A DNA stretch of 64,000 nucleotides from Alcaligenes sp. SDU_A2. Lineage in GTDB: Bacteria > Pseudomonadota > Gammaproteobacteria > Burkholderiales > Burkholderiaceae_B. This document shows, piece by piece, positions 45,275 through 53,872 of the stretch; position 1 is the first letter of the stretch, and the number at the start of each line of letters is the position of its first letter. The notes under the pieces were generated by a model. That model did no database searches, was not told where the DNA came from, and saw nothing but the letters and a program-made list of their open reading frames with translations. The DNA lies in contig NZ_CP151273.1 in the NCBI RefSeq assembly GCF_038237375.1, positions 434,001 to 498,000 of the forward strand. The letters are read 5' to 3'. A program made the translations under genes and the position numbers.

Positions 45275-46252
45275 CTACTCTAGTTTGGTTCCGGTTGACT
45301 GAATCAGCGCCGCCCACCAGCGCGTGTCATTTTGGATTTGAGTTGCAAATTCGGCCGGGGTGCTGCCGATTGGCTCGGCTCCCAGCCCTTGCAGGCGTTC
45401 GCTCATGCTCGGGTCGGCCAGTGCCTTGACGACCGAGTCGTGAAGCTGTTCGATAATGGGCTGTGGGGTGCCGGCAGGTGCCATGAGCCCTTTCCAGGCT
45501 GTAATCACAAATCCTTCCAGCCCGGCCTCCTTGGCGGTTGGCGTATCGGGCATGGGCTGTGCGCGCTGCTCACCGGCAACGGCCAGGGCGCGCAGTTTGC
45601 CCGATTGCACGTAGGGCAGCAGCGGGGGCATATTATCTATGATCATGTCGATATGGCCTGCGATCAGGTCGGTAACGGCCGCGTTTGTTCCTTTATAAGG
45701 AACATGCAGCACTTGGACCCCCGCTTGTTGATTGAAGAGCTCGCCGGCCAGGTGCGCCGGAGTGCCTGTGCCCGGTGACCCAAAACTTAGTTTTCCGGGG
45801 TTGGACTTTGCGTAGCCAATAAATTCCTGCAGATTTTTTGCCGGAATGGATGCATTGATGGCCATCAGGTTGTAATCCTTGACCAACAACGAAATGGGCG
45901 CGAGATCCTTGGATGGCTGGTAAGGCATGTTGGGATACAGGCTTGGATTAATGACGGTTGGGCCAGCGGATGCCAGCAAGAGCGTATAGCCGTCGGGTGC
46001 CGCACGTGCCACGAAGTCGCCGCCAATGTTCCCGCTGGCTCCGGCTTTGTTTTCAACAATCACTGGCTTGCCTAGATCGACGGCCATTTTTTCAGCGAGC
46101 AGGCGAGCCAGGATATCAGCCGACCCGCCTGGTGAAAATGCCACAATCAGACGGATCGGCTTGTCGGGGTATGCCGCCTGCGCCGGAGCAGTGGGCAATA
46201 CGGTGGCCAAGCCGAGCGCAACAGCGAGTGAGCGTGAGAATGCTTTCCACAT
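45275..46252 (-). CDS. Bug/TctC family tripartite tricarboxylate receptor
   Basis: 325 residues. A Sec signal ends APAQA (cleavage near residue 26), so it is periplasmic. The mature part begins YPDKPIRLIVAFSPGGSADILARLLA, then ENKAGASGNIGGDFVARAAPDGYTLLL, both given only as landmarks of the Bug family, a type II binding protein expanded in Bordetella relatives. Bug proteins bind carboxylates and related solutes, often without a dedicated TctAB transporter; none is nearby. Third gene of the HisD-like/sulfatase operon, after a strong hairpin in the 74-base gap. The ligand is likely the operon's substrate or product. Confidence 0.9.
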   Translation of the reverse strand: MWKAFSRSLAVALGLATVLPTAPAQAAYPDKPIRLIVAFSPGGSADILARLLAEKMAVDLGKPVIVENKAGASGNIGGDFVARAAPDGYTLLLASAGPTVINPSLYPNMPYQPSKDLAPISLLVKDYNLMAINASIPAKNLQEFIGYAKSNPGKLSFGSPGTGTPAHLAGELFNQQAGVQVLHVPYKGTNAAVTDLIAGHIDMIIDNMPPLLPYVQSGKLRALAVAGEQRAQPMPDTPTAKEAGLEGFVITAWKGLMAPAGTPQPIIEQLHDSVVKALADPSMSERLQGLGAEPIGSTPAEFATQIQNDTRWWAALIQSTGTKLE

Positions 46253-46277
46253 AATGTCTCCTTGTGTTTTAAATGAT

Positions 46278-46300
46278 GGCTGCCATACGGTGTGGCAGCC
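46278..46300 (-). other. Intercistronic hairpin before the TctC gene
   Basis: GGCTGCCA and TGGCAGCC form a perfect 8-bp stem with a 7-base loop, placed between the sulfatase stop and the AAGGAGAC ribosome site of the Bug receptor. It may set differential expression by mRNA stabilisation or partial termination. Confidence 0.55.
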
Positions 46301-46326
46301 AGGTTTGCGCGATGCCGATTGATGGC

Positions 46327-48576
46327 TTATTGCTCTTTGAGTGCAGCCGCATAGGCGGCGCTGCTTTCACTTTCGCTATCTGTTGCTAGACTGACCTTTA
46401 CGGTTAGACCGGTGCCGTTAAAGCGAAATGGTTTGGTATAGGCAAAGCTGACTGGCGCACCTGCATCTTGACCGCAATTCAATCCAGCGGTGGTGCCATG
46501 CGTCGGCCATGTTTTTGGGATGTCGACTTTGCCGATTTCGGCGTCATTGGCTATCAGCGTGATCTGTCCCGCCTGCTTCCCGGTTCGATTGAAATGGAGT
46601 TTGACGGTGGATTGGCCAGGAGTGGTCGGGTATGAACCCTCGAGGCGGTAGCTGACCGACTCGGAATACACATACTCGTAGTGGATGCGGTTATTTTTCA
46701 TATACAACACAAAACCGCCAAAATGACTTCCCCAAGCCAGTAGTACGCCATTGAGCGGCTCCGGGCCGGCGGTAAAAGTGGCGGTGATGGTATAGCTGCG
46801 GTCTGTGATGTCAGGCGCTTGCATTCTGTCTACGCGTGCCATATTGCTATGGAATTCGTAGTTGAGCGTCTGGTTCATTTTGAGTCGTTCGGCCGCACGT
46901 TCCCAGTCACGATCATCAAGGGGCAGTACACCGTATTGGTTTGCTTGCTCCCACCAGAGGGCCACCAGTTGTTGTAGTTTCTCGGGATGTTGGCTGGCCA
47001 GGTCGTGCGCTTCGGAAAAATCTTCAGACAGGTGATAAAGCTCCCATGTATCAAGATCGAAGTCAGCGCCTTTCGGATGCCTTGAGACGGCTTTCCAGCC
47101 GTGATGCCATATGGCACGGTCGCCAAGCAGCTCGAAAATCTGGGTGTCCTTTTGGGTTGGCGCATGGCAGTGGCGCAGCGTGTACTGCATGCTCACGCCA
47201 TGAATGGGCAGTTGGGCGACGCCTTTGTATTGTTCCGGTGCCTGGATATCCATAATCTCGTACAGCGTCGGGGCAATGTCGATGACATGGTGGTATTGCT
47301 CTCGCAGGACGCCAGGGTCGGCGATGTGGCCAGGCCAGTGCATGATTAAAGGTGCGCGGACTCCGCCGCCATGCACATTTTTCTTGTACCACTTCAACGG
47401 GGTATTCGAGACCTGCGCCCAACCTGTTGGGTAGTGGTTGTACGCCAGTTCGCTGCCGATCTTGTCCAGGTATTGGATGCCCACTTGTGGGGATTCGGGC
47501 TCGTATACCATGTGTTTGCGCAAGTTGATCGCACCGGTTGGACCTCCCTCGGGGCTGGCACCGTTGTCCGACAGCAGAACAATTAATGTATTGTCTAGTT
47601 GGCCGATGTCCTCAAGGTAAGCGATCAAGCGTCCGATTTGCTCATCGGTGTGCTCCAGAAAGCCCGCATAGGTTTCTTGCAGGCGTGCCAGCAATGCCCG
47701 TTCTTCGGCTGGAAAGTCGTTCCAAGGCCGTACACCCGGATTGAGTGGGGCCAACTCAGTTTCAGGCGGCACGATGCCCAGCGTCCGTTGTTTTTGTAGT
47801 CGCTGGCCGCGGATGGTGTCCCAGCCGCAGTCATACCGGCCCTTGTAGCGCTCGATATATTCTTTTGGCACGTGGTGTGGCCAGTGGCAGGCACCAAGAG
47901 CCAGATACATGAAGAACGGTCGTCCTTGAGCTGAACTGAGATGATCCTTTATGTCGGTCATCGCGTGGTCGACCAGATCCGTGCTGAGGTGATAATCACC
48001 CGTTGCGTTCAGTTCGATGGGACGATTGTCTTGGCACAGTTCGGGGTTCCACTGATCAGTAAGAGCGCCATGAAAACCGTACCAGCGATTAAATCCTTTG
48101 CCTAAGGGCCAGTTATCGTGCGGGCCGGCAGCGCCGTAATCCGCGATATTGGTTAAGTGCCATTTTCCAACTGCGTAATTGGAGTAGCTGTTCATGCCCA
48201 GTACTTCTGCGACAGTGGCGGCGTTATTGCCGACCTGACCGGTATAGCCCGGATACCCGCTGGACCATTCTGCAATAATGCCGACACCCGCGGCGTGCGA
48301 ATTGCGGCCTGTCAGCAGACAGGCGCGAGTGGGCGAACACATCGAGGTGACATGGAAATTTGAATAATGCGCTCCATGTGCAGCTAGGCGGTCCATGTGT
48401 GGGGTGGCAATTTCCGAACCGTAGCATCCTAGGTCGGCAAAACCCACATCGTCCAGCACGACAAACAAGACATTCGGTGCATTGTTCGGTGTTGCAGGCT
48501 TGGCTGGCCACCAGGGCGTCGAGTCCCGATATGTGCGGCCTATGGTGCCTTTGAATTGATCGGCAGGTTTAGTCAT
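46327..48576 (-). CDS. Arylsulfatase-type sulfatase, cytosolic
   Basis: 749 residues, longer than AtsA of Pseudomonas (~536) because of a C-terminal beta-rich extension. The type I sulfatase signature CSPTRACLLTGR has Cys80, the residue converted to formylglycine by a maturation enzyme. Metal ligands are in VVLDDVGFADLG (Asp42-Asp43), with later LALGACHWPHHVP and LLSDNGASPEG. There is no signal peptide, so it acts in the cytosol on an imported sulfate ester. Between a HisD-like dehydrogenase and a Bug receptor, the likely sequence is uptake, desulfation to an alcohol, then oxidation. The true substrate is unknown; a maturation gene is not in the window. Confidence 0.87.
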   Translation of the reverse strand: MTKPADQFKGTIGRTYRDSTPWWPAKPATPNNAPNVLFVVLDDVGFADLGCYGSEIATPHMDRLAAHGAHYSNFHVTSMCSPTRACLLTGRNSHAAGVGIIAEWSSGYPGYTGQVGNNAATVAEVLGMNSYSNYAVGKWHLTNIADYGAAGPHDNWPLGKGFNRWYGFHGALTDQWNPELCQDNRPIELNATGDYHLSTDLVDHAMTDIKDHLSSAQGRPFFMYLALGACHWPHHVPKEYIERYKGRYDCGWDTIRGQRLQKQRTLGIVPPETELAPLNPGVRPWNDFPAEERALLARLQETYAGFLEHTDEQIGRLIAYLEDIGQLDNTLIVLLSDNGASPEGGPTGAINLRKHMVYEPESPQVGIQYLDKIGSELAYNHYPTGWAQVSNTPLKWYKKNVHGGGVRAPLIMHWPGHIADPGVLREQYHHVIDIAPTLYEIMDIQAPEQYKGVAQLPIHGVSMQYTLRHCHAPTQKDTQIFELLGDRAIWHHGWKAVSRHPKGADFDLDTWELYHLSEDFSEAHDLASQHPEKLQQLVALWWEQANQYGVLPLDDRDWERAAERLKMNQTLNYEFHSNMARVDRMQAPDITDRSYTITATFTAGPEPLNGVLLAWGSHFGGFVLYMKNNRIHYEYVYSESVSYRLEGSYPTTPGQSTVKLHFNRTGKQAGQITLIANDAEIGKVDIPKTWPTHGTTAGLNCGQDAGAPVSFAYTKPFRFNGTGLTVKVSLATDSESESSAAYAAALKEQ

Positions 48577-48610
48577 TGCTGTCTCTATGCTATTGATCTG
48601 GTCGGATGCT

Positions 48611-48680
48611 CTGGGCTATCGCTGTAGCCCAGATGAGCTGTCTCTATAGTGATGCAGCGCAAGCAGCGTCTGGCGCTGCG
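48611..48680 (-). other. Two intercistronic hairpins between the HisD-like and sulfatase genes
   Basis: CTGGGCTA/TAGCCCAG (48611-48632, 6-base loop) and GCAGCGC/GCGCTGC (48654-48679, 12-base loop) lie in the 128-base gap of this operon. Neither is followed by a T-run in the reading direction. They resemble stabilising or processing hairpins. Confidence 0.5.
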
Positions 48681-48704
48681 CGCGTGCATGTTTTTTTGAT
48701 GTGC

Positions 48705-50012
48705 TTACCTCGCAACCCCAGCGTAGGGAACATCCTCGTTCCCATATCGGCGCACACGGATATTGGCTTGTTCGCCATGACCGACCATGCCTTCAATATC
48801 ACACAGTCTTGAGCAGTACCGGCCGACCAAAGAGGAGGCCTCGTCGGTCAGTATTTTCTGGTAAGTGCATGTTTTGATGAATTTTCCGACCCATAGTCCG
48901 CCTGTGTACCGGGCGGCTTTGCCGGTGGGTAGGGTATGGTTGGTGCCGATGACTTTGTCCCCGTACGCGACGTTGGTGCGCGCGCCCAGGAAAAGGGCTC
49001 CGTAATTTTGCATGTTCTGCAAAAAGTAGTCGGGGTCGCGCGTCATGACTTGTACATGCTCGCTGGCGATCAGGTCTGCTTGCTCGACCATCTCTTCGTA
49101 ACTATCGCAGACGATGACTTGCCCATAATCCCGCCAGGAAACTCCTGCTGTTGCCGCCGTCGGCAGCACTTGCAGCAAACGGTCGATTTCTTTGATGGTC
49201 GCCCGAGCCAGTTCTTCCGAATTCGTGATCAACACAGCAGGGGTGTTGTACCCGTGTTCGGCTTGGCCCAGCAGATCGGTGGCGCACAGTTCGGCATCGA
49301 CCGAGTCGTCGGCAATAACCAGCGTTTCAGTGGGGCCAGCCAACAAATCAATGCCGATTTTTCCGAATAATTGGCGTTTGGCTTCGGCTACATAGGCGTT
49401 GCCCGGCCCGATAACCATTGTTGTCGGTTCAATGCTGGCAGTGCCGATGGCGAATGCGCCAATCGCCTGAACCCCGCCTAAGGTATAAATTTCATCCGCT
49501 CCGGCCAGATGCATGGCAGCGACGACCGCAGGCGATGGTTTGCCGTTGACGGCGGGCGACGAGGCGACGACCCGCTTTACGCCAGCAACTTTTGCAGTGA
49601 CTACGCCCATGTGTGCCGAGGCGACAAGAGGGAATTTTCCGCCTGGGACATAGCAGGCCACGCTTTCAACAGGCAGATTCTTATGGCCCAGTATGACTCC
49701 GGGCAGTGTTTCTACTTCAATATCTCGCATAGAGTCTTTCTGCAACTGTGCAAAGTTGCGGATTTGCTCTTGTGCAAAACGAATATCATCAAGTTGGCCT
49801 TGGCTCAATTGTGCGATGCAGGCTTGTATTTGTTCATCGGTCAACCTGAATGATTCCGGTGCCCATTGGTCGAATTTCTGGGAGTATTCGCGCAAGGCGT
49901 CGTCGCCTCGCTTACTGATGTCGGCAAGAATATTGCTGACGGTACTTTGAACGCGGGCTGCGTCGGATTCGGACTGCTCCTCGGTGCGACCTTCCTTCAG
50001 GAACCGGACCAT
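48705..50012 (-). CDS. Histidinol dehydrogenase-family enzyme, probably catabolic
   Basis: 435 residues from the ATG at 50012 (AAAGGAG upstream); the frame open to 50099 is rejected. It keeps the HisD zinc and catalytic set: Gln250 and His253 in LLGQAEHG, Glu318-His319 in ASEHVQV, Asp352 in YGDKVIG, His412 in GMVGHGEQ. Such enzymes oxidise a primary alcohol to a carboxylate in two NAD+ steps. It is not in a his operon but leads a sulfatase/Bug operon beside a divergent LacI regulator. It therefore resembles catabolic HisD homologues such as the sulfopropanediol dehydrogenase HpsN, though that exact activity is not shown. Confidence 0.82.
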   Translation of the reverse strand: MVRFLKEGRTEEQSESDAARVQSTVSNILADISKRGDDALREYSQKFDQWAPESFRLTDEQIQACIAQLSQGQLDDIRFAQEQIRNFAQLQKDSMRDIEVETLPGVILGHKNLPVESVACYVPGGKFPLVASAHMGVVTAKVAGVKRVVASSPAVNGKPSPAVVAAMHLAGADEIYTLGGVQAIGAFAIGTASIEPTTMVIGPGNAYVAEAKRQLFGKIGIDLLAGPTETLVIADDSVDAELCATDLLGQAEHGYNTPAVLITNSEELARATIKEIDRLLQVLPTAATAGVSWRDYGQVIVCDSYEEMVEQADLIASEHVQVMTRDPDYFLQNMQNYGALFLGARTNVAYGDKVIGTNHTLPTGKAARYTGGLWVGKFIKTCTYQKILTDEASSLVGRYCSRLCDIEGMVGHGEQANIRVRRYGNEDVPYAGVAR

Positions 50013-50063
50013 GACTACTCCTTTTTCGAGATGAGATGCCGAGCATCTGGGCTGTGCTGTCAA

Positions 50064-50138
50064 TGCAAATATTGATATATTTACACCAGCTGTTTGCATA
50101 AATTATTGTGCAAATAATGGTGCAAATGTAATGCAAAT
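50064..50138. promoter_or_regulatory. Helically phased TGCAAAT repeats in the LacI/HisD divergent promoter
   Basis: TGCAAAT occurs at 50064, 50109, 50121 and 50132, and its inverse TTTGCAT at 50093-50099. The last three are direct repeats spaced 12 and 11 bases, about one helical turn, each followed by an AATG- or GTAA-type tail. They end 33 bases before the LacI start. These are probable operator or activator half-sites for the divergent genes, most simply for the LacI-family protein itself. Confidence 0.6.
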
Positions 50139-50171
50139 AATGAGTGGAAACCCCTAAATCATGAGTGTGCA

Positions 50172-51233
50172 ATGAAACACAACGACCTATCCTCTCGAAA
50201 AAACACATTGAAAGATGTAGCAGAGCTTGCAGGGGTGGCTATCTCTACCGTCTCGCGGGCCTTGTCTGGGCATCCTGCAATCAGCGAAGCAACGCGTGAT
50301 GCGGTGCAGGCAGCGGCCGGGCAGTTAGGCTATCGCATGCCGATGCAGGGCCGGAAATTACGAAAATCAGCGACCAAAATTATTGGTGTGGTGGTCGGCG
50401 CGTTGCACAACCCATTTATCACCTCTTTGATTGCTCATTTGCACGACGCATTCGACGAGGCGGGTTATCACATGATTCTTATCATTGACTCAATGAGTGA
50501 ATCTAATTGCCTGCAAAAGCTGCGCCCATTGGTAGATGGGTATTTGGATGGCTTGATCCTGGCAACGGCGACCTTGGATTCGCCCGTTGTGGCGGAGTTA
50601 AAGCGCCGCGTGATCCCTTTGGTGCTGGTTATTCGTTCGGTCGATGACCCGACAATCGATACAGTCGAGATTGATAATGTGCATGCGGGCGCAGAAGCCG
50701 CCCGCCATCTCTTTGAGTTGGGTCATCGACGGATTGGTTTGGTGATGGGGCCGCGCAATACATCGACCAGCCGGGACAGGGCGGAAGGTGCCCTGTCCTG
50801 GTTGGAAGGTCAGGGAATCGAGCGGCAGACTGTTCCGTTGATTCATGGGCTCTACACCATGGAAAGCGGCTACTCAAGTGCGGTGACGTTGTTGTCTGCT
50901 TCGCATCCTGTGTCTGCGATTATTGCGGGCAATGACACGATGGCCCTGGGGGTGCTGGAAGCGGCCAAGCGTAAGGGAATTGCTGTGCCGCATCAGTTAT
51001 CGGTCTTGGGGTTTGATGATATGCCCCTGGCGGGTACGCATGTCATGTCACTGACTACGATCAGGCAGCCCGTTGAGACAATGGCCCATACCGCGGCGCG
51101 CAGATTGTTGGACCGGATTAATGGGGTGATACCTGGGACAGGATCGCGTGATGTACTGCCTATTCATCTTATTCAGCGTGAAACGACGGCGGCCTGGGAC
51201 ACAGAAAAATCTATAAAGCCCGACAGCCTTTAG
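50172..51233 (+). CDS. LacI family transcriptional regulator
   Basis: 353 residues. The helix-turn-helix is TLKDVAELAGVAISTVSRAL near the N terminus, with the hinge region after it. The effector domain is a periplasmic-binding-like fold (VVGALHNPFITSLIAHLHDAF and the late GFDDMPLAGTHVMSLTTIRQP as landmarks). Divergent from the HisD-like/sulfatase operon across 159 bases containing the TGCAAAT repeats, so it is the probable regulator of that operon in response to its substrate. The stop lies 23 bases inside the convergent LysR gene, an overlap of the coding ends. Confidence 0.9.
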   Translation: MKHNDLSSRKNTLKDVAELAGVAISTVSRALSGHPAISEATRDAVQAAAGQLGYRMPMQGRKLRKSATKIIGVVVGALHNPFITSLIAHLHDAFDEAGYHMILIIDSMSESNCLQKLRPLVDGYLDGLILATATLDSPVVAELKRRVIPLVLVIRSVDDPTIDTVEIDNVHAGAEAARHLFELGHRRIGLVMGPRNTSTSRDRAEGALSWLEGQGIERQTVPLIHGLYTMESGYSSAVTLLSASHPVSAIIAGNDTMALGVLEAAKRKGIAVPHQLSVLGFDDMPLAGTHVMSLTTIRQPVETMAHTAARRLLDRINGVIPGTGSRDVLPIHLIQRETTAAWDTEKSIKPDSL

Positions 51234-52155
51234 GCAGCTCGGCGTTCTTGACATAGGCACGCACTTCTTGAGCCAGTGCTGTCGCGGCTGGAGTGGGCGC
51301 ATGGTCCTGGTGAAACATCAGGCACAGCGTGCGCACCAGTTTGGGCGCGCGCAGCAGCGCGAACGACAGGCCGGGCACTAGCACGCGGTGGGCGGCCAGG
51401 GCGGGCAGCAAGGCGATGGCCAGGCCGCTATGGACCAGAGCCGCCTGAGATGTGGTGCTGGATGCCTCGTAGAAAGGCGCGGCGGCTTCGATGGGTAGAT
51501 CCGCTCGCGATTGCAGCACGGCCATGATGCCGGTCTCGTCGACCACACCCACCAGCTTGCGGTGTTCCAAGGCTTTCCAGCTGACAGTGCCCCGGGCATC
51601 GGGTTTGATCTGATCGTCGTCGCTGCGGTAGAGCACGCCGAACTGGTCTTCCAGCAAGGGTTGACTGTCCAGTCCGTGGACGTCTGCCCACGGGCTGGTC
51701 AGGCCGAAATCCACTTCGCCGGCGGCGACCTGCCGCTGGATGCGGCCCGAGTTGTCATCGCGCAGATACAGGCGCACGGCGGGGTGGCGCTGCGAGAAGG
51801 TAAAGGCGGCCGGCGCGATCAGATCGGTAATGGCCGATGGGGCCGCCGCCACGCTGACGCGACCGCTTTTCAGTGCGCCGTAGCGCATGACATCGCCGAT
51901 GGCCCCATCGAAATCGGCCAGCAGACGGGTCATGCGCGGCAGAAACTCCTGGCCTACCGGGGTCAGGGTGACGCGCCGGCTGGTGCGCGAGAACAGGGGA
52001 GTGTTCAGTGCCGCCTCTAACTGCTGAATCAGGCCGGTGACAGACGACTGGGTCTGGAACAGGCGGCGTGCCGCGTGGGTAAAACTGGCTTCCTGAGCCA
52101 CGGCCACAAAGGCGTTCAGATGTTTCAGCGTAATGTGTTTGGGCAGTCTATCCAT
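51211..52155 (-). CDS. LysR family transcriptional regulator of the amidohydrolase cluster
   Basis: 314 residues. The N-terminal helix-turn-helix includes THAARRLFQTQSSVTGLIQQ; the C-terminal effector domain follows. It diverges from the D-aminoacylase gene with a 106-base gap, the arrangement in which a LysR protein controls the neighbouring operon and itself. The AT-rich gap has several T-N11-A type candidates (for example around 52180-52200) but no unambiguous box. Its 3' end overlaps the convergent LacI gene by 23 bases. Confidence 0.88.
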   Translation of the reverse strand: MDRLPKHITLKHLNAFVAVAQEASFTHAARRLFQTQSSVTGLIQQLEAALNTPLFSRTSRRVTLTPVGQEFLPRMTRLLADFDGAIGDVMRYGALKSGRVSVAAAPSAITDLIAPAAFTFSQRHPAVRLYLRDDNSGRIQRQVAAGEVDFGLTSPWADVHGLDSQPLLEDQFGVLYRSDDDQIKPDARGTVSWKALEHRKLVGVVDETGIMAVLQSRADLPIEAAAPFYEASSTTSQAALVHSGLAIALLPALAAHRVLVPGLSFALLRAPKLVRTLCLMFHQDHAPTPAATALAQEVRAYVKNAELPKGCRAL

Positions 52156-52261
52156 CTCTATTTGCGATCAATCCATTAACTTAAACAATTTTTAATATTA
52201 ATCATGCCTTTGGATAATACGCTCAACGCCTGCGTTCGTGGGGGGATTCGTGGAGAGTGGT

Positions 52262-53746
52262 ATGCAGGCAGACGACCGCAGGCTGGACGTCAAGATTTCG
52301 GATGGCTGGATCGTGGATGGAACGGCCGCACCGCGTTGGCGTGGCGACCTGGGCATTCGCGACGGGCGCATTGTTGCCCTGGGCGATCTGAGCGCCTGGT
52401 CGGCCCAGTACAGCCTGGATGCCGATGGCAAAGTGGTGGCCCCCGGTTTTATTGATACGCACGGTCATGATGACCTGATGTTTATTGAAAAACCCGCTCT
52501 GGACTGGAAAACCAGTCAGGGCATTACCTCGGTGGTGGTGGGCAATTGCGGCGTCAGCGGTTTTCCGGCCCCTTTGCCGGGCAATTCGGCGGCGGCCCTG
52601 GCCCTGCTGGGCGAATCGCCCTTGTTTGCCGATATGGCCGAGTATGTCCAGGCCGTTCAGGCCTTGCGGCCCATGATCAATGTGGCGGCCTTGGTCGGCC
52701 ATGCCAATTTACGCATGGCCGTGATGGCGGACCCGATGGCCACGCCTACCGACCAGGAGCAGGCGCAGATGCAAGCGGTGCTGGATCGCGCCCTGGAGCA
52801 GGGCGCAGTCGGGTTCAGTACTGGGCTGGCTTACGAGCCGGGCTGCATGGCCCAAGCCGCGGAACTGGAAGGGCTGGCACGGGTGGCGGCCGCACGTGGT
52901 TCGCTGCACACCAGCCATATCCGCAACGAAGGCGATACCGTGCAGGAGTCGGTGCAGGAAGTGCTGGATGTGGGTCGCCAGACCGATTGCGCCACCTTGG
53001 TGTCGCATCACAAATGTATGCTGCCGGCTAATTGGGGGCGCAGCGAACATACCTTGGCCAATATCGATCAGGCGCGCGCGGCGGGTTTGCAGGCGGCGCT
53101 GGACATCTATCCGTATTCGGGCAGCTCTACCATTCTGATCCCGGAGCGCGCCCACACCATAGAGAAAATTCGCATCACCTGGTCCGAGCCACATCCCGAA
53201 TGCAACGGCCAGTACCTGGCCGACATTGCCCGGCAGTGGGGCTGCGACCGCGAAGCCGCCGCGCGCAAGCTGCTGCCGGCAGGCGCGATTTATTTCGCCA
53301 TGGACGAGCAGGAAGTGCAGCGTATTTTCAGCCATCCCTGCTGCATGGTGGGCTCTGACGGCCTGCCAGCCGATGCGCATCCGCATCCGCGTCTATGGGG
53401 CAGCTTTACCCGCATTCTGGGCCGTTATGTGCGCGAGGATGGCTTGATGCCGCTGGAGCAGGCCGTTGCCAAGATGACCGCGCTGCCTGCGTCCGTGTTC
53501 GGTTTGCAGGATCGCGGCGTATTGCGCCCCGGAGCCTGGGCCGATGTGGTGGTGTTCGACCCCGATACCGTACAGGATTGCGCAACCTGGGAGCAGCCTA
53601 CGCTGCCGTCCGAGGGTGTGCAGGCTGTGTTCGTCAATGGCGTGCAAGTGCATCCGCAGGCGCCACAGCAACGGCCCGGTCAGGTGTTGACCCGGGCTTT
53701 CCCCGCCCGGGCGCAAAGCCTGGCGCAGGAGCCGGGCCGGCCATAG
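52262..53746 (+). CDS. D-aminoacylase / N-acyl-D-amino-acid deacylase
   Basis: 494 residues from the ATG at 52262, chosen for its GGAG seven bases upstream over a GTG at 52238. Amidohydrolase-superfamily features are the PGFIDTHGHDD metal motif (His67, His69), NCGVSGFPAP with the family cysteine, SHIRNEGD, VSHHKC and the catalytic Asp366 in GSDGLPADAHPHPRLWGSF. D-aminoacylases release D-amino acids from N-acyl-D-amino acids; Alcaligenes is a classical source. It opens an operon with a permease and three further C-N bond hydrolases. The acyl group and amino acid cannot be told from sequence. Confidence 0.9.
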   Translation: MQADDRRLDVKISDGWIVDGTAAPRWRGDLGIRDGRIVALGDLSAWSAQYSLDADGKVVAPGFIDTHGHDDLMFIEKPALDWKTSQGITSVVVGNCGVSGFPAPLPGNSAAALALLGESPLFADMAEYVQAVQALRPMINVAALVGHANLRMAVMADPMATPTDQEQAQMQAVLDRALEQGAVGFSTGLAYEPGCMAQAAELEGLARVAAARGSLHTSHIRNEGDTVQESVQEVLDVGRQTDCATLVSHHKCMLPANWGRSEHTLANIDQARAAGLQAALDIYPYSGSSTILIPERAHTIEKIRITWSEPHPECNGQYLADIARQWGCDREAAARKLLPAGAIYFAMDEQEVQRIFSHPCCMVGSDGLPADAHPHPRLWGSFTRILGRYVREDGLMPLEQAVAKMTALPASVFGLQDRGVLRPGAWADVVVFDPDTVQDCATWEQPTLPSEGVQAVFVNGVQVHPQAPQQRPGQVLTRAFPARAQSLAQEPGRP

Positions 53747-53872
53747 GCCGGCGGGCTCTGGACAAGAAAAGAACAGCCATCGCTTGGGTCCAGGACCAGG
53801 GCGGGGCGCATTGCATCACAATTGGGCCGGCTCCGTCATGGGTCGGCGTGCGAGGATCGTAAAGGAGACGTC

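Noticed and set aside
48705-50012. Biosynthetic hisD
   Set aside because: No other his gene is near; the operon partners are a sulfatase and a solute receptor and the divergent regulator is LacI-type, so a catabolic homologue is more likely.
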